A DNA stretch of 64,000 bases, taken from Archilochus colubris. Lineage: Eukaryota > Chordata > Aves > Apodiformes > Trochilidae. Below the pieces are notes generated by a model. It saw only the letters and a program-made list of their open reading frames with translations. It was not told the origin of the DNA and made no database searches. Shown in pieces: positions 39,091 through 50,960 of this stretch. The stretch spans positions 4,092,627 to 4,156,626 of the forward strand of contig CM041092.1 in assembly GCA_023079485.1 (NCBI GenBank), read 5' to 3'. The translations under genes were made by a program, and so were the position numbers. Within the stretch, counting starts at the first letter, position 1. Each line of letters opens with the position of its first letter.

Positions 39091-42000
39091 GAAAACATTA
39101 AGCCTCCGAGTGAGCATCTACTTAAACACAGACTTGTAGATCTCTACAAATATATATAGTGTTAATGCATCTCACATTATGCAGTTTGAAGGGCAGATAC
39201 CAGGATTAAAAAGACAAAGGGAAAACTGTGATTTGGTGTTTTGGGTTTTGTTTGTTTCTGTGTTTTTATTTTCTTTATGTAAAAGATTTCTTCATCCCAA
39301 CTGGACAGACGAAAAGCAGCGCAGCAAACAGGAGACTGAGCTTTGCTGGTGACTACAGTCAAAGCAATGCTCAAACCACAACCCATTAAAAAAAAAAAAT
39401 ATTCAAAGAATAACCCTTTGTAGGATCTGATCCTGACTCCAAGCAATGGCAAAGTACTTTCTCTTGGGATGTGGAGAGCAAATAAGAAATCTGGTGGGAT
39501 GCCAGCTGAGGAAGACTCTGGTTAAAAGGCAGCAGACAATGTGCATTTTCTAACACAGAGAAATTTCTTTCAGCTCTTACAACCAATTGTTATATACCCG
39601 AGCTCAGAAAGCCTCTATTGTATTTTGCATATTTGATAGCAATGAGTTAATATTTCTTTTTGTTTCATAGTTAATTTTTTTACCTCTTTTTTTCTTGTAT
39701 TATAACTTCGTTTTGCATTATAATTTAAATACATCGTGTACTATGTACTTATAACTACATTTACTTTTTAGGTGCCTTACAAAGTCTGTTTTATTCGTGG
39801 GGCTGCTCTGATTAATTTGTTTAAATGAAAAACTTTTTAGATTTGTTCATGTTTAAATAGACCAGATATTTCAGCCTCATGTACAGATGTGAACATGCCC
39901 AATATATTTCAGCAGCTTAAGCTCTTTTTCTGTGTTACATTTAGTCATCCAGGGTTGTTTTTTTTTTGTCTCCAAGTTATTTGAAGTCTCATCTTGTCAT
40001 TAAGCTACACAACGAGTAACCTGGAGTTCAGGTTCACATGTGGCAGTGAATAATTTTAAATTCTAGAAAAGAGGAATTAAAAATTAAGCCTTACATTACC
40101 TGGGGGAAAAAAAAAAAAAATTTGTGTGGTTTTTTTGTTTATTGTTTTTTTTTTTTTTTATGATGGAAAAATCACTTAGTCCAAAGTAGAATTGTGAGTT
40201 TTTTAGCAAAGAAGTTATGGCTATAGTATTCAGTTAAATCGGTAAAAACAAATACACAAAGTGACATTTAGCTGCAAGATCACATTTCTGTAAAGATAAG
40301 CTGTAAGCTCTGCACAGCCATTGCTACCAAACACTGTTTATCTGAGCTTTAAATTCTACTCCCAAATTTGAATAGACTGCAGAGCTTGCAGTGTTGCTGA
40401 GGAGCAATATCAAAATATGTGCCTCCTGGGTCTGAAAACCACAAGTTATTTTAGCTTCTGCTAAGAATTGAGGGTTTTTTAAAAAAAAAAAAAAAGTTGA
40501 GTACAGTAAGTAAATAAATAAATACATTATCTACCTTTATGACCTTTCTTTTCCTGAAAGCAAACAGCGTCCATCATTTGTAACTTGACTTTCCATAAAA
40601 GTAACAGTTCATAAAAATCTGTGAAACTACTACCGGGAACAAACAAATTAAACAATGACAATGTAATAAAATAAAATTGCTGTTATACTCCTATAGAAGA
40701 ATTGCTTCTTCGCTGGGATTAATACATCTTGCAGAAAACAATTTTAAATAATGTGTAACATATGGATTCGGCTTTTATTATTCTTCTAAAAGAAGACAAT
40801 TATATTTATGTGATAAACTGTTCAGTGTTAGTAGCATAATGTTTATATTACTGGCCACTTAAATAGTCTTTGGCATAGTTTTATAAGGAACAGCAGCCTC
40901 CAGATCTTTTGAAATCCATCTTACAAAGTAAGTCCTGTCTGTTACTGGAATGCAATGGTTTTACATAGTTTTCTTGCTGGAAAAAAAAATCATACTGCAG
41001 GTAATCTCGTTGTTAAACCGCTTGCATGAAAAACTTTCTGATGCTTTAGCTACAATTCGTATGGCATTTGAAGGCTTTGTAGCAAAAAGCATGAAAGCCT
41101 GATAGCTGTCGGGTAGTAGAAAAAAAAAAAAAAAGCAGCTTTCAATTTTAACTTTATGAAAATGAATAATCATGATACACTGTTCTCTATAGCAAACCTT
41201 TTATAGGTATTTTTCTTAATCTCCTCCTTTTTTAAGCAGCTAGTTCCTACACTCTCTTATTTTTCTGAGGGATTATATTTAAGAAAAGAATGAGTTTCGG
41301 GTAGTTTTTAAGGAGCTGCTTTTGTCCCCATTATGTTTCATATAATTTTCAAAGGGATTACATAGAAACCATAGAAATATTTATCTCTATATCTTCCAGT
41401 TCTTCCGAGTCAAAACTGCAAGCATTTCAAAAGGAAATAGGAATGTGTTACCAAATAAATATTTTCTGTTGCTTTTTACTGTAAGCATTGTCGGCAGCAG
41501 CCTCTGCATTGCTGGGATTCTGCTGTCCTGCGTGTCACTCAGATAACAAGATCATTTGGAAAAGTTCTGCTGGGTGAGTGGCCATAATTCTTTAGGTTTA
41601 TCAAAGAAAAAAAAAAGAAATGGGGGGAAAAGAAATAATATCATTTTGGGGGATCATTACTGTCCTCATTTTTCACTCCTGAAGTACAACTTTAGTGTTT
41701 TCAATTCTCCACTTCTCGGCTGCTTTAAAAGTTGGGGTTGTTAACAAAAGATAAAGTGAAGGGTATGTCAGTTTAAAGAGTGTAACCTAATGGAAGGGAA
41801 ATCTGCATATTCAGTTAATTTGGGATTTATTATCCCAGTAACTGGACTTGCAACTGTTCTAAAATCGTGTTGGCTGAAGACTTGAGATCAGTACGAGTGG
41901 ATGGCTACCCCCACCCCCATTCTTAAAAGAAAACCTGTGCCTGCTGCTTCCAATTTAGTGCAATCATGCCTCTTACTGGCCAATACAAGATGCAGCATTA

Positions 42001-42175
42001 GCTGTCACATGCAAATGAGTATTCATGGAGACTTTGAAATGTGCAATAAAGAATAAAGACATGCTTTCTGTGAATAATTGTTTTCTTTTATAAAATGGGA
42101 TCCAAAAGGGAGTGCCATTTCACCCAGAGTCTATACCCTTTCTATGGTTACAATCTGCTGTTGAAGCCAGATATT

Positions 42176-42250
42176 AGAAATGAAGTCAGGATAAATGGAG
42201 AGAAATGAAGTGTAGATAAATGGATAGAAATGAAGTGTAGATAAATGGAG
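42176..42250. repeat. 25-bp minisatellite, 3 copies
   Basis: Seen: three adjacent 25-bp units, agaaatgaagt...ataaatgga, at 42176-42200, 42201-42225 and 42226-42250. Units 2 and 3 differ only at the last base; unit 1 has a few changes (tcagg for tgtag). Confidence 0.93.
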
Positions 42251-42621
42251 GACTCTGGTTTCCCATGCTGTCAATCTTCAACAGTACTATGAGTGCTTAA
42301 CGAGAAATAATCCAACACACGTTTGTGTTTCTTGCTATCTTACTTTCTTTTCCAACTGGGACATTGACATTCACAGGGACATAGAATGAAGTTGCCAACC
42401 TTATTTTAGTTTTTTAATTTTTTTTTATTTTTTTATTTTTTTTTAATGTAAAGCCCAACCTAAATTATCTATTTCCAACATGGGATGTAAACAAAGTTAG
42501 AAGGCAGTATGAGCTTCACTGGCAATCTAAAGTCTTTCAAAGCTCACTGATACCACTGACCAGGATGCAAGGGAAAGAAAAGTTCAGATTTTTTTAGGGC
42601 CTATTTAGAGGTAGGGTGTGG

Positions 42622-42725
42622 AGAAAAACAAACAAACGAAAACAAAACAAAACAAAAAAAAAAAAAAAAGGAAAAAACCAACAGAAAATCAAACAAAAAA
42701 CCCAACAAACCCCCACAAAACAACC
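42622..42725. repeat. A/C-rich low-complexity block
   Basis: Seen: AAACA, CAAAA and CCAACA words with A16 in the middle, nearly free of T. It resembles the blocks at 36538 and 44629. Confidence 0.88.
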
Positions 42726-43709
42726 TAGCAGCTCCATGCTTATAAATGCACACATCTGTGGAGCTCTGAATAGCTGAGCTGAGTTCAGACACACACACCT
42801 ATTCACCAAGACTGCAGCCAGAAATTCTGTTAGAGAACAAACATCCATCCCTTTGTATTTATACTAAATCATGGCATTACATGGCCCAGTCTTCAGCTGA
42901 CAGAAACCCAAATGCTTATTCCTGTAGTAGGATGAAATTAGGCAGATGCCTGAATTGCAGCACTGTAGTAGAACTGTGAATTGTGTAGTAGATGAACTGC
43001 AGGAAGCACTTAGGTAAATTCATACTTGACTGAGATGGGACCAGAGATGGATAAAAGTGACCAGAAGGAAGAACCAGCTCTAAAGAGAGATGCTGCCTGT
43101 ACCATGGGGAGGTCTGACCAATGCAAGGAACACATGGGGGCTTTGGTAGAGGGGAAATACCCTTTTGTTGTTAACTCTGTGCCTTGGATTATGTTTAATC
43201 TGAGAACTGGAGGACTCCAGCTGAGTCAGAGCTTCTCAGCTGGCAGGACATGGCCCTGCAGGAATCTCAGAAAGGAAATCAGAGGGTGGCAAATTATTAT
43301 TACATTTTTCCCTTGGTCTAAACCAAATAATTCCTTGTTGCCCTGCTTGCTGCATACCTCTGCTCTTCAAGGGCAGTCTCTTGAAACACAGGCACACACA
43401 CGGAAACACACCGAAGATATCAATCACCAACAGTATCATTACAACTGGTACAATTACTCCAAACAGAGGTATAAAATATGAAGGGGAATCTGAGGATGTT
43501 TCACTCCTATAAGGAAGGATGCCCATCTACAAGGGCTGAGCACATTGACCAAAGCCATCCCTTGGCTGTCTGCTTGTTCCTGTGACCCACTGTAGCAGGA
43601 AGGCAGCAGATTCTTTACAGCTTTTGGTCTGCATTGTGCCTCATAAGGGAGCTGAAAAGAGGATGACCCTGGGGCTAGGGCAAATGATTTGAAATAAAGA
43701 GATTTGATT

Positions 43710-43820
43710 TGTATTCCTGAATCATCACAAGCTTCCTTAGGCATGTTACTCAGCTCCTCATTTTCCTACCTACCAAATATAGCTAGTAATATTTTGGTAT
43801 CTCACAGAGATGTTAGCACA
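43710..43820 (+). mobile_element. Possible MIR-type SINE fragment
   Basis: Seen: ccttaggcatgttactcag, then cattttcctacctaccaaa, then agtaatattttggtatctca lie in the same order as the MIR core (ccttgggcaagttacttaa, then cagtttcctcatctgtaaaa, then ataatagtacctacctca), with one small internal gap. Known: the MIR/CORE-SINE consensus from memory. The match is partial and diverged, and the tail is not clear. Confidence 0.5.
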
Positions 43821-44260
43821 AGCCCCATATCTGCTCATATTTTATCTTGATGTAGTCATTTTCAAAAGTGACTGGAAAACACTCACTGCAAACACACAGC
43901 CCCACCAGGCTTAGTCATGCAAAACACAATGTGTGGTGATGCAGTCCTACCACCATAGGAATGAAAACCAGGACCCCATCCCCATGGAAAACATACTTGC
44001 AGCTCCTCAAGGACTGTTTCTTTACTCTCTAGCTGCACCACAGAGGAATTCAGAGCTCTTTGTCCCCAGCTCTTTGTACCACAGCCATTGCACGGGTGGC
44101 CCTGCACTTGGAAATGCATCACAGGGGGGACCCGCATTTGAAGGTCTCATTTGGTTTTGTGTTAGACTGAGCCCCAAACCCATGTTTCAGAAGGTGACTG
44201 CAGCCTTATCTGCACTCTCTGTACACAGCAGAGACTTGGCAAATGGAGTTTGGTGAAATG

Positions 44261-44470
44261 GCATGGAGCAGTACATAGGAGACTGATGATAAATCAACAG
44301 ATTTTGGCTCTGCTCCTGGCTCTGTCACTGATTTACCATGGAAACTTGGGCAAATTTTTTACTCTCCCTATCCTTCATTTTCTGCACTCGTAATGTAAAG
44401 ATAATGATGCTGCTTTGCAAGCTCTTTTGAGATCTGAAGATGTTAAGTGCTAAGTGCATTTTATTAACAT
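44261..44470 (+). mobile_element. MIR/CORE-type SINE relic, nearly full length
   Basis: Seen: gcatggagcagtacatagg resembles a decayed tRNA-derived head. It is followed by cctggctctgtcactg, cttgggcaaatt, actctccctatccttcattt, taatgtaaagataatgatg and a tail with gctcttttgagatctgaaga and gtgctaagtgca, ending near ttattaac. Known: order and wording follow the MIR-type core (cctggctctgccact, ttgggcaagt, cctcagttt, ctgtaaaatggggataat) plus the amniote tail gcgctttgagatcctcggatgaaaggcgctatataa. The match covers head, core and tail in one orientation. It is an old, inactive copy. Confidence 0.75.
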
Positions 44471-44628
44471 TAATAGCACCCAACCGAGAGGATGCTGTAT
44501 AGCACTAGCCTGGCTGTCCCCAGAAAACAGATTGGTGTGGGGAAAGCATGCATTTGTTAAGCAGCTTAGACATTGCTCATTCCTATAATACTTCCACAAC
44601 ACATGGGAACAAGATCTGACCTACTGAA

Positions 44629-44719
44629 ATAAAAAAACCAAAAACATCCAAAAAGCTCCCCACCAAAACCCAAAAAAACCCCACCAAACCCCCCAAAAAA
44701 ACAACAACAAAAAAAAAGG
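44629..44719. repeat. A/C-rich low-complexity block
   Basis: Seen: AAAACC, ACCAAAAC and CCCCAAAA words over about 90 nt with a single G. It starts about 160 nt beyond the SINE relic ending near 44470, so it is not clearly its tail. Confidence 0.88.
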
Positions 44720-45415
44720 AAAAAGCCATAAGGAGTAAATTCCTAATGTGATCCGTCATCTTCTTGCTAACCGAGGAAAACTTGGGGATTTTAGTGGAGA
44801 TTATCAGTCTTTCTGTGTGTGGTTATTATGCTCAGCCACAACCACAGTGCTCACAACTTGTGGTGGAGACCACTTCCATTAGTAGGCATTAATCACCATT
44901 TTATACACTCCAGTTCAGCTATCACTGAAAAGACATTTAGTAGGTGCACTTAGTTATATGCTATCACAATTTATATGGGACTCAATTTTAAAATAAGTTA
45001 ATTGTACTGAATTATATTCTAGCTCTTGCCTTTGCAGGGCCACAGTATATTACAGTGTATGGTTTTAAAATGCCATCCAACAGGCTTTGTTATTTTATGC
45101 TTCAGTTTTCAATGTTTCTGCTCAAATATGTATCACAACATACACAGTAGAAAGTTATGAAAGATTTATTATTAATGCATGTTTTTTCCTCTGCTGGAGA
45201 TAGAACTTTGTTGTGCATGTTATAAAATGTTAAATATTAGAATTATTTAAAGTTAATAGGATGCCAAAGAAAATGACTAATAATACATTATACAATTAGA
45301 TGCCTTTCATATTAGTGCATCCATTAACAAAATAAAATACGTTCAAACAGAAGAGTTCTGATTTGCAATTTTTAGCAAGGATTGCCCATGTGTAAAGCTA
45401 AATTATTTATTCATT

Positions 45416-45443
45416 TAAAAAAAAACAACAAAAAACCAAAAAC
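45416..45443. repeat. Short A/C-rich patch
   Basis: Seen: AAAAAAAACAACAAAAAACC-type sequence of about 28 nt, of the same style as the larger blocks. Confidence 0.75.
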
Positions 45444-46227
45444 TGCCGGATACATCAGTTTGCAATTATTTGCATTATGTTTGAATGCTTTATCATGTGG
45501 CTCTGATTCAAAAATACGTATCTCTAAGTTGCTTTAGCATCTTCATTTGTGCAAAGCATTAAACATGGAAAAAACAAAAATAAGCTGCTTTTCCCAAATT
45601 CAGCAGGGCAGCTGATGAGACCACAAACCTCAGTATTGCTTTTTCAGCTCTTTAGGGTGTCTCTGTCATCACTCTTTAGCCCAGAAGTCCACATGTAGTT
45701 TCACATCTCCAGTTTGCCCTCCCAGCTGCACCCTTTTTTCTAGACAGGATCAACGCCCTCCAGTCCCACCCATACAGATCCCAGGAAAGGCATCACAAAG
45801 CTTTGCCTGAAGTTATTCAGATGTTACAGGGTAAAGTTTTGCTGAGCACTGGCTACTGCTGACTTTAAAACCAGTTATCCTGTCCCCTCAGCTGATGGCC
45901 ACATCATCCTTGAACAAAACACTGAGCAAGCAGCTAACTTTTGCTACAGTAAGAAATAGCTTTTAAAGCTGAAGTGATAGAATCTTCCAGTCATTTTTCT
46001 CTTATATTTCCCTTTTCTTTCTTCATGGGTGCCTTGTTTCTAGAAAGGCAGCTAAAGAAAGTTTCACTGAGAGCAAGTAATCTCTTTCTCCTCCCATCCA
46101 TCTTCTCTTCACTGCTCCTATGTACTTAATTAAGTCATTCTCAATTCTGTATCATAAGCACATAATGTTGGTTGATGGAAATGTGTTTCAAAATCCCTGT
46201 TTGCTTTTTAATTATCTGATTACGCTG

Positions 46228-46258
46228 GGGAAAAAAAAACAAACCAAAAACCAAACAC
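46228..46258. repeat. Short A/C-rich patch
   Basis: Seen: an A run followed by CAAACC and AAAACCAAAC words, about 30 nt. Confidence 0.75.
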
Positions 46259-49200
46259 CTCTCTCTCGTTTGTACACTAGAATGAGTAACACCCAGCAAT
46301 AGCACTCTATCTTTTCCACTTTCAAGAGATTTTTTTTCACCTTCTAACATTCTATTTGGTCCAGTCTTTCAGTTCACAGGATTTAAAAGCATGATTAAAG
46401 TTTAGAAATATAATTTTAAAAAGGATTTCAGGTTAAAGATGCCTCTTGTTATGGTCTTTACTCAGCTTGTAAGGGGTGAGGAACACCATGCTCAGGCTCT
46501 GCAAAGCCTAGCTCCAGGCTACTGTCACCCCAAAATATGTCCTGCCTATGTCCCAATGTCAGCCCAACCATGCAACTCGTGACTGAGCCAAAAAAATGGT
46601 GTAGGGACACAGAAAAGGATTATGAATTATTTGGATCCATCTTAGACACTGCTTGTAAATAAGAGGGGAAAATATAAAATATTTGTTCCACCATATTCGG
46701 TTGTCCTCATTCTAATTATTTCAAATTTTTCCTATAGTTGTGTTTTATGAAGTAGCAATAGTAATTATAGGAAGAAGAGAATGCATTGAAATGAGAACAG
46801 TTTCATAGGTTGATTTCAAAAGGCACCATCATCAGAACTCACCCTGAAGTGTTGGTCCACGAGAGATTTTGATTAGGCTCAGATTGTTACAGTAGGGTTG
46901 GGAAAACGGGACCTTTGATCATGAGATCTGAACAATCCCTTTTACTTTTACTGACAAGAGGCAGGCTACAGACTGAACAGTGTTAACATTCAGAGGAGAG
47001 CTGAAAACTCAAGTGAGAGCTACACTAGGTTCTCACTTCTAAGACTCTGGTACCATGCCTAACTTGGAAATTAAAATACAGTGTGACTACCTCTCTAAGT
47101 GTTTAAATTAATATGTTTAATAATCCCTACAATGATAAGTCTAAAGTGCAAATTAAGATTTGCAAAAGAAGGAGAAAGGAATGTCTCTTTATATTTATGT
47201 ATGCAGTAAGTGTTTGTTCCGGACAGTGGATATAACACTTTTCTATATCACTACTTCTTAAAAGCTCCTTTTTTTTTTTTTTTTTAAATCTTGTTTTTCC
47301 CACCAAATATATTTGCAATATTTTTTTATACACAAAAATGTGTTGGGAGTTTTTCTAGAGGTAAGAAGCCAATGATGTAAGGAAAAAAAAATATTTGCCT
47401 ATATTTAGGCATCTAATGATTCTTAAATGCTCTAAGATCTCACCTCTAGCACACAGTCTCCAAGGGCATTGCTCTCCTGTACCTCCTCTGCTAGACCCAC
47501 CAGCCTCATGAAGGTCACTTTAGTATTCAGCATCCTCAAGTGGCTCTACATACCAGTTGTTAGGTAACTGAATCAAACCCAAAATGTCCAAAGAATCTGC
47601 TAAGGAAAGATGCTTTCCAGGCCCGTGATAATTTGCTCATGCAAAAGAATTCCAGTGAATTGCACAATAATACTTAAAGAGAGGGGGGGAGACAAGGAAT
47701 ATTCCATTCTAAATCCATTAAAAATGATGGTATAAGTGATGTTGAAATTTTGTAAGGAAAATGGATTTATTTTTAGAAGGAATATATTTCTAAAAACAGT
47801 CAATTAAACAACCTAGTTTTCCTCATGAAAGGAAAAATTTCCAATGATCACAGATGCATTTCAGGTTTTTGTTTCTTTGTTTGGGTTTTTTTTAAGTTTT
47901 TCAGTTTGGTTCCAGTTTAGCCCCCAACCACTCTTACTCCTCACTAAAAGAAGCAACGAAGTTCAACAGTTAACTGCACTTCCAAAGTCTCCCTCAACAA
48001 AAAAAAATCACTTGCCACTCACTACAGTTGTATCTCCCACAGCATTTATGGTTTTCCCAGCACTCTATATACAGAAGACCACAACTACCATGACAAAGCC
48101 TAAATCCACTGTGTGGTAACTTCTCATCCCTTGCCACCCTGCATAACATCATGTAACCTACATCCACATATAACATCATTTCTATTATAGACCCGACAGC
48201 AAATTTGTATTTGTCAGCCAGTATTACATACAAACCACAGAACTACAGCAACTGACCACAGGGGAGAAAAACACCCCAAATATTAGGCCACACCATGATC
48301 TTGTAAGACATTGAGTGTGATCAACTTTAAATAGGAATGATTCTGCTTAGTTCTCCCGGGTATCCATCTCCTTACAGCACAAGATCATCCCATGCAAAAT
48401 ACCTTTGAGGCTTGGCTCAGTTTATTTATAAATAAGCCTGGCAGCCCCCAGCTTCTGGAGATTATTCCATCATCCTAAAAATCGTCATTAGAAAGTTCTC
48501 CTGTTAATCCTTTTAACAAATGCCTCTATAAATTATTTCCCTTCCTTGTTATTCTGGAGCTCTGTGGAATGGTATTTCCTGCAGCCTTTACTATCAGAAC
48601 AACAAACCCAAACAAAAAGTCACCCATGACAACGATGAGCATCCTAAAAAAAAAAAAAAGCAATCCCTTGCTACAGCATGCAAAACTACAGTCCTTCTCA
48701 GTGCCTAAATAACACTCCTTGAGGGGTTATCAAGAAGCTCTTCAACTTCTTGAAGTGTTACTAAGCAAAAAGCTATTGTAACGCAAATAGTGCTGTGGTT
48801 AGAAAAGAAATCAAAGGCGTGTCTTAAATGCTCAATCATACAATACATGCCATAAAATCCATGGTATGTTTGTGGCTCACCACACTAACCCAGTTTACTG
48901 CCTCTTCTGCCCCATTCTACCAGCTTATTCATCACACTAGTGAAAAGAAAAGCACGACAAGACCATTGGTAAGAGAAATTGTACAGTGTCTTGAGACCAG
49001 GCAACTAAGACTTAGTATTTTGACTTTATCACCTCTTTTCCTTTATACTGAGAACAAAATAAGATATACTGGATAAACATTAATATTCTTTCATCCCTTT
49101 TTTCTATCTATGTAGTGCTCATTACTCACAAAACAATTCAAAGCATTGCTTGCAAAAAATATTTCCATCACATTTCATCATTTATTTACTAATAACTATT

Positions 49201-49275
49201 TGGAGTACTGTACTTTCCACCCCTTCCTCTCTGGAAAGAGAAGAGTAAGATGTGGAAACCACACCCTCTAAATAA

Positions 49276-49309
49276 ATAAAAACAAAACAAAATAAACCCC
49301 CCAAAAAAC
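49276..49309. repeat. Short A/C-rich patch
   Basis: Seen: AAATAAAAACAAAACAAAAT followed by CCCCCCAAAAAA, about 34 nt without G. Confidence 0.75.
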
Positions 49310-50269
49310 TCATTGTGTACCTTAAAATAAACATTCAAACACAGAGAGAAAAAAGAAGAACCCACATCAGTAATGTGCACATATAAATTGATTCACCAGC
49401 TATTGTGGGCTCAAATAAAATATTTTGTTGTCAGAGTTTTAAAGCATGGAAAAATAAAAAAAATAATTCTTGGCTACAGCTTGGCATATGCAGGTCTTAA
49501 CCCAGAAACAAGCTGTTTTATAATTATTTCAGAAAATTGCTTCAGTCCATTTTATTTTCTGTGCTTGCCTGGGAAGTGTGAAAAAGAAAGAAAAACCTAT
49601 TTTTGACTCAAGGCTTTCAAGACATTTTGGTTCTCAGCTTGCAAGTAACCCAGTTTGAGCCTGATATTTCCAATGTGAACCTTGGACCACTCTTACTGGT
49701 TTCTCAGTGAGACCAGTTACACCAATAAATGCTGGCAGATGTTTGCTGGCTGAGCCATACTTGATTGCAGGGCTGGAGGGTGGCTCTAAGGTTAGACTCC
49801 AACCAAGACACAATTGCATGTTTCTATGCTGGAAAAATGCAATCAATAACCTCTTAAAACATCTAAAAATGTATGAGGAGGGATACAATGGGAAATCTCA
49901 CAATGCACCAGAAATTAAATACCCACAAACAAAAAGGAAAGTAACTGCAAGATAGAACTACACTTCTTATTTTTTCCTCCTCTTTTATCACTCTTTCTTG
50001 CTGCAATTTTAAATAAAAACCCTGTGATGGTCCTGTTGGACATTGATGTCTGCAGTTCGCCTCTGGAAGTTGGCAGGTGACAGAGGTCCTGCTCTCCTCT
50101 GACCATGGAGCCTTTCTTAGTGGCAGAACCAGAGCTGCTGGCTGTCTTTCAACTGGATATACTGGGTCAACAGAAATACTTTGGTATTTTGGAACAGGGA
50201 ATTTTGGGTTTTATTCTGTTATGGGATGCCTTTTTTCATTTAAAAAAAATAAAGCTGTGAAATGGAAAT

Positions 50270-50415
50270 GCTCTTTTTTTTGTCCCCTTGTTTTTCTTCC
50301 CCCCCCCCTTTCTTTTTTCAACCCCAGATCCCTCCTTTCTTTTTCTCCCCTCCATTGTTTTTTGTTGATCTCTTTTTTGTTGGTTTGTTTTGTTTTCTTT
50401 GTTTCTTTTTCCTAA
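50270..50415. repeat. Pyrimidine-rich low-complexity tract
   Basis: Seen: about 145 nt dominated by T and C, including T8-9 at about 50273, C10 at 50299-50308 and TTTG/TTTC words to the end. It is purine-rich in the ARHGAP15 transcript. Confidence 0.88.
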
Positions 50416-50918
50416 ATTCTTGCTTCAAAACCACCCAGCCCATTTGTGCTGACCTGGCATCTCTGTTTCAAAGTCAGCTTCAGTCTTGTGTCAGCTCCAC
50501 AGGCTTAGCTGGGAAACCACTCTCGTTCCTGATAACTGAGGCTCAGACATATGGTCCCAGCAAGCTCATGTAATCAGTAATATTGAAAGAAAAAAAAAAA
50601 TCCTAAGATTTGTTCCTCTTTTCTGATAGTTCATTGATAAAGAACATGTCAGTGCAGTTGAAGAATCCTGCTGGCTAAAGGTATCATCCTTAGCTGCTCA
50701 TATGGTCCGGGCTCTTACTTGTCAATTAGATTAATCCAAGCCGTTTCAGAACAATAAATATAAGTACAGATGGAATATAAACATATTGAAGATTACTGGT
50801 TTTGACGGCTGCTGTTTATTAACTCAAAAATAATGTTGTAATAAGGATTTTTGTTGATATTTCAAATGGAAAGGAAGAGTAAATAGGAATTAGATATTCC
50901 TTAGGAAAGAGAAAAAAA

Positions 50919-50960
50919 CCACCACACAACAAAAGCACAACTCACCCCCCCCCAAAAGTA
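50919..50960. repeat. A/C-rich patch with C-run
   Basis: Seen: AAAACCACCACACAACAAAAG, then CCCCCCCCCC and AAAA. It is of the same class as the block at 44629. Confidence 0.75.

Noticed and set aside
42370..42390. Word catagaat, the reverse of the avian CR1 end octamer
   Set aside because: Only one copy and no CR1 3' region beside it.
43026..43481. 151-codon ORF on the plus strand
   Set aside because: No domain or repeat match recognised; low-complexity His/Tyr/Asn end; likely chance.
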